Below are positions 57,888 through 64,000 of a DNA stretch of 64,000 bases, in pieces (position 1 is the first letter of the stretch; each line of letters opens with the position of its first letter). Below the pieces are notes generated by a model. The model saw only the letters and a list, made by a program, of their open reading frames with translations, had not been told where the DNA came from and made no database searches. Source of the stretch: Strongylocentrotus droebachiensis (lineage: Eukaryota; Echinodermata; Echinoidea; Camarodonta; Strongylocentrotidae); contig JAVYIG010006785.1 in assembly GCA_035222895.1 (NCBI GenBank), forward strand, positions 46,001 to 110,000, read 5' to 3'. Both the position numbers and the translations under genes were made by a program.

Positions 57888-59580
57888 CCATGAAATCATT
57901 AGTTCAAAATATACATTATACTTCGCTGCATGTACCCAAACGCAAGGCCATTCGACATTGACATACAGCATCTTGGAAGAAGGCCATTGAGTTTCATTTA
58001 CGTTATTCAAACCTTTGAAATTGAGCTACCAATACTTTCTTTTCAACAAAACGACTCTCATATCCTAACCACAAATGTTTTCTTTAATGGAGCGTTTTCT
58101 TCATTTCACATTCATCAGTATTTTAGCAGAATGCGAGCTGTCAAAGAAAACTGTTACAAAAAATAACTGGGTCTTCCATTACGGCAGTTTCGAAGGCAAA
58201 AGTGACATCTAGCGACCATGATATGGCATTGTATTGGGCAATTGAGTTAGCCAAGAATTTCAAACTTGTTATTTTAAATGATGAATGTCATATTTTAACT
58301 GCGGAGCACTTATGTCAGGCACGATACATTAGTTGGATGTATGGTTGTATTGACAGTGACTCTGAGAAAGTCTAAATGTCAGATATCGTTAAAAATGAAA
58401 TCATTTTGCTAACGCTTTTAATTTCCATTTCACTTATCTACAAATTAAAAATGAACTGTTCTATTATTGACCCTCCCCCCCCCCCCATTTCTTGTTTTCT
58501 TTTTGACAATAACAGATTCTATATCTTCCTGCTTTCACATCTAGTTTTTAAAAAATGATACTCTACAATATTAGGTTTACCTTATTTGTGATGTATTTTC
58601 CAAAATCGTATTGATGTCAAATAGTTAACCAGGTCGAAGAATTGCTGTGCTTTGAATTTTAATGAGAGACCGCGGCTGTTGAGAAATTTAGAGGGTAATA
58701 ACTGTTCTTTCAAATATAATTTGTATTTGTACTGTAAATTTATTTCATTTTCTCTAATTATTTTTGTTTACCTCTCGTAACCATTTATCTCCATATTTGA
58801 AGTTGAGGACTCAATACGAATTGTTACCATACGTTTGGATTGCCACATTATCTCGATTTATTATTCAGAGTAGTTAATGGTTTGTTTACAAATGGTAGTT
58901 TAGGTAAAATGATTCTAATGGGCAAAGCTACAATGATATTGCTAGATCTATGTGTATTTGAGGTATATTTTGAATCGTTTGCTATCTAGATTCACTGGAT
59001 AATTTCATTTGAAACAGTACTGTAGATACTTCACGAACATATATCTTTCTTTGCAATTAGAATATACGCATTTATCGAATTTCTATGTGATGTTTTGTAT
59101 TTTGATTCCACGCCAAATTGTCTCGATGTTATGTGATTGGAGGATGCTTAGCCACTGTACAGAAATTATTAACGTATGTAAATTTTTCAAGATGGCGTAT
59201 AAGTCGCATGCATCTGTGTATTTATACTGATGTTATATATGTTACTCGCGTATGAGGGCACATAAGTACATGAAGTATAGTCTGTTTTTTATGCAAATTC
59301 AAAATGGTATAATGGTATATTGTCACGGGTTTATCCAAAGAAATATCTCGAGTAGGCTTGTTCTGCTGAGCTATATTTAACATCGTGTATTGTTTCTTTT
59401 GCTTTCAGTGAGTCGATCAATTGGAGAAAAGATTATAATCATCACAAAATAATGTGGGTACAATAAAATCAAGAGGATTTGTTTTATTGGTACCGTATGC
59501 GATTTGTGATTTCAGTTGAATTGACTGTCCTGACTGTCATTGTTTTGCATGAGTGTTATGATTTGAAGTTTTAACCTTAA
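57888..59580. other. Intergenic with poly(C) tract
   Basis: Twelve C at 58475-58486. Very AT-rich otherwise. No gene recognised. Confidence 0.4.
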
Positions 59581-59657
59581 TTTCTTCCTCCCTGCCTCCC
59601 TGCCCCCTCCCTCACCCCCTACCTATCTACCCCTACTCTCTCTAACTCTCTCTCTCT

Positions 59658-59703
<46 letters not shown>

Positions 59704-59951
59704 CTCTCTCTCTCGCTCTCTCTCTCTAACTCTCTCTCTCTTTCTCTTTCTCTCTCTATCTCTCTCTCTCTCTCTCTCTGTCTCCCTTCTAATGCCCCTT
59801 CCACTGCCCCCCTCCCCATATCCACCTCTCCGGTCTCCCTCGTTGCCCCGTCCCCCCTTTCGCTTTCTCTTTCTATATCTCCTTCTCTCCCTCTCTCTCC
59901 TTCTCTTTCTCCCCTAGTTATAATTATAATCACATTCTTATGAGACAAAGT

Positions 59952-60011
<60 letters not shown>

Positions 60012-60050
60012 TATGGAGAGATAAGGGAGGGGACACTGAGGTATCAAAGA
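59581..60050. repeat. Long (CT)n block facing a (GA)n block
   Basis: Pyrimidine-rich DNA from 59581 to about 59915, with pure CT runs at 59664-59700 and 59758-59779. An internal duplication of AACTCTCTCTCTCTTTCTCT occurs near 59644 and 59728. A GA run follows at 59951-60005. The 142-codon minus-strand frame here is a simple-sequence artefact. Confidence 0.95.
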
Positions 60051-60600
60051 CAGAAGTAAAATTTGAAAGCGGAGGAAGAAAAAGAGAGAAGGAGAGGGGA
60101 TGATCGGTAGATAATAATGGGTGAAACAGAACTCAATACATTAATCAAAAATAAATTACAAATAATTATTAAACAAATGATTGTTTGTCTGTTGTAAGTT
60201 TACTCAGTTAAATCTGGAACTCCAAACGACTCGGAAATATAATCATTATTAACACTTACAAGGTCGTAGCCACGATGAAGAGAGGGCGCCAGTATCATTC
60301 TTCTCGGTTGCCTTTTAGTAAACATACCATCGACTCATCGCCATCTCGACGAGCACAATACGTATCAATAGAAATGCTGATCCGAATAAATTGAGCTCTA
60401 TTCAAACATTGTCACAAAAACAGCCATCCATCTTCACCATGTTCATAATGATAATAATGCAGGGCGAGTATATAGTGAAAAGAATAAGACCATTCATGGA
60501 GACCTTTCCATGCACCTTCACCGTCAAAAATGAAGGTCGAGGTTCAATCAAATGTGGGCCAAGGTATACTGTTATACGACAAAGAAACATCACCTACCTT
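60051..60600. other. Intergenic, no feature recognised
   Basis: No repeat or domain seen. Confidence 0.4.
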
Positions 60601-60735
60601 TCTTTCTTTCTCCCTATCTCTCTCTCTCTGTCTTTGTGTATGTGTGTCTCTCTCTCTCTCTCTTTCTATCTCTCTCTCTCTCTCTCTCTCTCTCCCCCTC
60701 TCTCTCTATCTCTCTCTTTCTCTCTCTATCTCGCC
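60601..60735 (+). repeat. (CT)n tract
   Basis: CT repeats with a short GTATGTGTGTC interruption. Three Ser/Leu-rich frames overlap it. Confidence 0.95.
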
Positions 60736-61079
60736 TTTTAAATTGTAATGTCTCTTTTAATTCAAACAGTTTCCTATTTGCTTGCCGGTTCACTTGTTTC
60801 TTACACGAACTACTTTCGGTTGCATCGCAGCCCTGCTTTTTTATTATATTAATATTCTATTTTCCACCTTTTTTCACGCTAGGCCGACGATTAATTTATT
60901 TCTTCTTCGTTCCGAAAATTTCCTTACAATCCACATAGTAAATATGTGGTAATGACGTGTGTTGACCTCGTTGTTCCGCTCAATTGTATCGAAACCTAGT
61001 AATCACTACATTTATCAACACTTTATTCGGAAAAGGAACTAGGTCACGTGACCGCAGAATGAAGTTTCACACACACAAT
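60736..61079. other. Intergenic, no feature recognised
   Basis: No feature beyond AT-rich sequence. Confidence 0.4.
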
Positions 61080-61740
61080 GTGGCTCCAGTAACGATGAGG
61101 AAATACAAAGAAAGAAGAAGTAGAGGGAGGAGGAAAAGGAGAAGAAAGGGATAAGAAGAAAAAGAAGAAGAAGAAGAAGAAGCCGAAAGAAAGAAGGAAA
61201 GAACAAATATAAAGAAAGTGGAATAAAGTGTATATTGGCAGTGCGTTGCCAAAGAATACATAGACATGTATTATATTGAAGTAGGGGTTATTAATTATGA
61301 TGAATTTGGATGAAAAGGGGGCTAGGGTGAGAGGGGAGAGGGGGGCTGGGAACGTACGGAAACCGGGGATAGAGAGGGAGGAGGGAAAAGAAAAAGGATA
61401 GATAGATAGAAAGAGAGAAAGGAGAAAGTGGGTGGGAGTAAATACAGAGAGAGAGGGGGGAGAGAGAGAGAGAGAGAAAGAGAGGGAGAGTGAGAGAGGG
61501 GTGGTAACAAAAGAGTGAATGTGGAGAGGGGGACGAGATGAAAGGGAGATAAAATGATGTAGAAAGGAAATGGAGAAAGAATGCGAGAGTTAGATAGCTA
61601 GAGGTTCGGTAGGTAAACAGACATGGTTAGAGAGAGACAGAGCTAGACAGAGAAAGAAGAGTAAAGGTAAGAAGAAGAAGTAGAAGAAAGAGAAGAGAAA
61701 GAAAAAGAGATCCATCAAAAGGGAGACAAGCATAATAGAC
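61080..61740. repeat. Purine-rich (GAA/GA)n region
   Basis: AAGAAG repeats near 61156-61185 and 61670-61700, and GA repeats at 61446-61500. On the plus strand nearly the whole stretch is purine. Confidence 0.9.
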
Positions 61741-62465
61741 CGAGAATAGCGGAAAGGAGATGGTAAGATTAAATTTCACAACGTCTTTAGATATTGGTTT
61801 AAGTCATGCAAAGCAGAAGATTTGTGAAAACCAGTTCTCAAGAAATTGGTTTATTCCTCACGCAATGTAAATACAAGTACAAAGTCACGCGAGACGTCTT
61901 CTTAAAAAGAGAAAGGAATCTATTCACATTCTTGTCCTTTTAATTTCATTTCCAGTTTATTTGTGTACGTGTGGAACAGATATTTAATTAGAATGATAAT
62001 AATTATATTCTGGCCACTTTAATCAAATAATTTTCATTGAGGAGGTAGTACTGGCTGCAATTGAAGGAGAAATGATATGAACATGCACTGATGAATAAAA
62101 TGCGAAATAGCAAAGCAAGAGAGGGGTAGTTCCTTTTCATGTTCATTTGCCCTTTCTCTTTGTTTATGTTTCTTTTTCTCTATTTTCTCGTTTCGGTTCG
62201 TTAGGGGGAGGGGACACATTCCACCATAAACCTTTTGAACATATTTTGTATTCGGGGAAAAACTATTGCTGTATATTGAACCTTCTGAAGTTGTAGATTT
62301 CCGCAGATTGATTTGCGACGAAAGCAAATAAAACAAACGAACAAATGAACAAACAAACAAACCACTAACAGCTTTACCATACGTCCTATCATGCCGATAT
62401 ATCAAAGAAAACCCAGGTTATAAGACATAACCGTCTTAAAAATGACTATCGTGAATCTGAAAACG
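61741..62465. other. Intergenic, no feature recognised
   Basis: An AACAAACAAA-type run near 62330-62362. The 123-codon minus frame at 62034-62405 has no domain. Confidence 0.4.
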
Positions 62466-62698
62466 GTAACTTGATTCAATCATGAAACAGATAACGTTTC
62501 TGATCATCGCATTCGTGTTAACTTACCCATAAAATCTCAAGAATGATCTTGAAAATTGATTTGGTAGTTCAAGAAAACCAAGCTGCGTGGGTTTGGGAAA
62601 CTGTATCACACAATCTTATCATCTGAGAAATAGGGCGAGAGAGAGAGGGGAAGGAAGGCGAGAGAATGGGGAGATATGAGAAAGAGAAAGAGAAAGCA

Positions 62699-62731
<33 letters not shown>

Positions 62732-62990
62732 GAGAGAGAACTAGTAACTTGATTCAAACATGGAACAGATAATATTTCTGATAATTCTGTAAACTTACCC
62801 ATACATTCCCAAGAATATATTTTTTTTATCGATTTGGTGGTTCAAGAAAACCAGGCTGTGCGGGTTTGGGGAAATATACCATGTAATATCATCTAAGAGA
62901 TGTGGCGAGAGAGAGAGGAGGGAGGGCGAGAAAGGGAAAAGATATGTGAGGGAGAGAGAAAGAGAGAGAGAGAGAGAGGAGAGAACAATC
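62466..62990 (+). repeat. 278-bp tandem duplication containing GA tracts
   Basis: GTAACTTGATTCAA starts at 62466 and again at 62744. Shared downstream landmarks are GAACAGATAA-TTTCTGAT, AACTTACCCATA, AATTGATTTGGTAGTTCAAG (GATTTGGTGGTTCAAG in unit 2), GAAAACCA-GCTG, GGGTTTGGG and GGCGAGAGAGAGAG. Each unit ends in GA-rich sequence. Confidence 0.9.
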
Positions 62991-63049
62991 GTCTTTCATC
63001 TTAGGGGGTATAAATCTTTGTTTTAAATACAATTCACACCACGATAACC

Positions 63050-63300
63050 ATGAAAGTTTGAATCGGAATACTGGAGAAGAGAGGTGGAAGTAGAGAAAGC
63101 GAGAGAGGGAGGGGGAGAGAGATTGCAAATCATAATAAGCAATGAGGCAACTTCACGAAATAGAATGTAAAGAGAAGGACAGAGAGAGAGAGAGAAAGAG
63201 AGACGAGAGAGACAGAGACAGAGAGAAAGAGAGAGAGACGGATAGACAGACAGACAGACAGAGAAAACAGTGGGGATGAAACTTGATAAGAGAGAGAGAA
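63050..63300. repeat. GA-rich tract
   Basis: GA runs at 63180-63240, with an ACAG repeat at 63245-63262. Confidence 0.9.
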
Positions 63301-63415
63301 GATCTCCTCGTCATGGTTACCTTGCCAGTAGTCATGGCAACAGAAAACAGTAGATGAATAAAAGACGCCGCATAACACGAGGAGTCTCTTACCTTAATAA
63401 CTCTGTCTTTTTCTA

Positions 63416-63580
63416 CCAGTAGAGGTGCTGTGGCCTAGAAAATAGTTCCCCCGACTAAGTAGCAAAGGATACAGAGTTCAAATCTACGTCGAGGCAATGG
63501 ATACCTTCGACAAGGCGGTAATTTACTACTACTAGTATATACATTTGCCGAACAAGTATCGAATCCCTGCCACTGCGCTA
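63416..63580 (+). mobile_element. tRNA-derived SINE, head and part of core
   Basis: Plus-strand A-box-like TGTGGCCTAG near 63429 and B-box-like GAGTTCAAATC (63474-63484), then GATACCTTCGACAAGGCGG and TATATACATTTGCCGAAC. The B-box spacing fits a pol III SINE head. The 3' part is replaced by the adjoining LINE fragment or lost. Confidence 0.55.
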
Positions 63581-63616
63581 GCTTCCTTTGGTAAGATATA
63601 GATCTACCTTGGGACA

Positions 63617-63850
63617 TCATGAATGATTGGTCCAGATCGGGGAACTGGGCCTTCCAAATGACCAAGCTGCTTGGGCGATCCTCTTTACATCTTCTGAAGT
63701 TGAAGGGACAGCACTCCCGAGGAAGACAAGTGTGTCTACTTTCTCAATAACGGTTCTATGTCTTTGGTCTTATGTAATAATCTTGCATTTTGTCGCATTC
63801 ATTTTCACCCCCCATTTTGCTGCAAGTCTCCTCTAATGTATCAGTTGAAA
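63617..63850 (-). pseudogene. Non-LTR reverse transcriptase fragment (thumb region)
   Basis: One minus-strand frame reads RRLAAKWGVKMNATKCKIIT, then after an in-frame TAA TVIEKVDTLVFLGSAVPS, TSEDVKRIAQAAWSFGRP and IWTNHS, ending in TGA. It matches the post-catalytic part of LINE reverse transcriptases (WGxKxNxxKxKxM, VxxFxYLGS, DVxRRIAxAxxAFGRL, IWxN). A stop also precedes RRLAAKW. The catalytic YADD region should lie just upstream but was not found before the window edge. It is a dead copy. Confidence 0.75.
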
Positions 63851-64000
63851 GTTGCAGTTTCTTGAAGATAAGATCTACTTAGTAGTAGAAATAGCAGTAG
63901 TAAACGTATTTTTGCTTTATAAATAAGCGCGTAAAAGATATTTAAGTTTACCCAACAAAATAGGATGACCAAGTCATCCCTGTGCCATCATTTCGCTAGA
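63851..64000. other. Right edge, no feature recognised
   Basis: Short AT-rich end with a TAGTAGTAGAAATAGCAGTA run. Confidence 0.4.

Noticed and set aside
57930-58166. 78-codon frame after a MITE
   Set aside because: No recognisable domain and no conserved motif.
59619-60047. 142-codon minus-strand frame, Ser/Leu then Arg/Glu-rich
   Set aside because: It is entirely the reading of (GA)n and (CT)n tracts.

Overview
This window looks like euchromatic DNA from a marine invertebrate, most likely an echinoderm of the sea urchin type. The sequence is AT-rich and almost empty of long open frames. It is full of (CT)n/(GA)n microsatellites, poly(C) tracts, short inverted-repeat transposons, tRNA-derived SINEs and pieces of non-LTR retrotransposons. 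No operon-like arrangement, Shine-Dalgarno site, CRISPR array or prokaryotic gene is visible. The taxon is inferred from composition and repeat style, not from a marker gene.

Layout. 1-1.9 kb: the 5' part of an apparently undamaged non-LTR retrotransposon on the minus strand, with ORF1 (coiled coil plus RRM-like domain) and the start of ORF2 (PHD finger plus AP endonuclease), cut by the window edge. 2-25 kb: a TA-flanked 0.9-kb MITE, a CpG-dense 670-bp TTAA-flanked element, SINE copies, two diverged tandem arrays, a ~170-bp satellite-like array at 20.1-21.0 kb, and the first TTAA MITEs. 25.6-27.0 kb: a 1.35-kb TA-flanked element built from two long hairpins and studded with TGAGTCA motifs. 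27-48 kb: further TTAA MITEs, two near-complete SINEs, foldback elements, a 141-bp tandem duplication and LINE 3' remnants. 48.3-49.5 kb: the only convincing host gene, a 381-codon plus-strand open frame with two hydrophobic segments, entered through a splice acceptor. 50-64 kb: more MITEs, a three-unit tandem array, long CT/GA blocks, a 278-bp tandem duplication, a SINE head and a damaged reverse-transcriptase fragment.

Only two loci can be supported as protein-coding: the retrotransposon at the left edge and the gene at 48.38-49.53 kb. A GC-rich patch with a YY1-like motif near 14.7 kb and a 52-nt candidate non-coding exon at 18.72 kb could be upstream parts of that gene, but this is inference. 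Most other open frames are by-products of CT/GA tracts or transposon hairpins.

The most interesting items are the unrecognised membrane-protein gene, the TGAGTCA-bearing double-hairpin element, the CpG-dense TTAA element, the two TTAA MITE families sharing one core, the unnamed ~100-bp GCGTCA-containing dispersed repeat, and the over-represented 9-mer AAATGGCGG.
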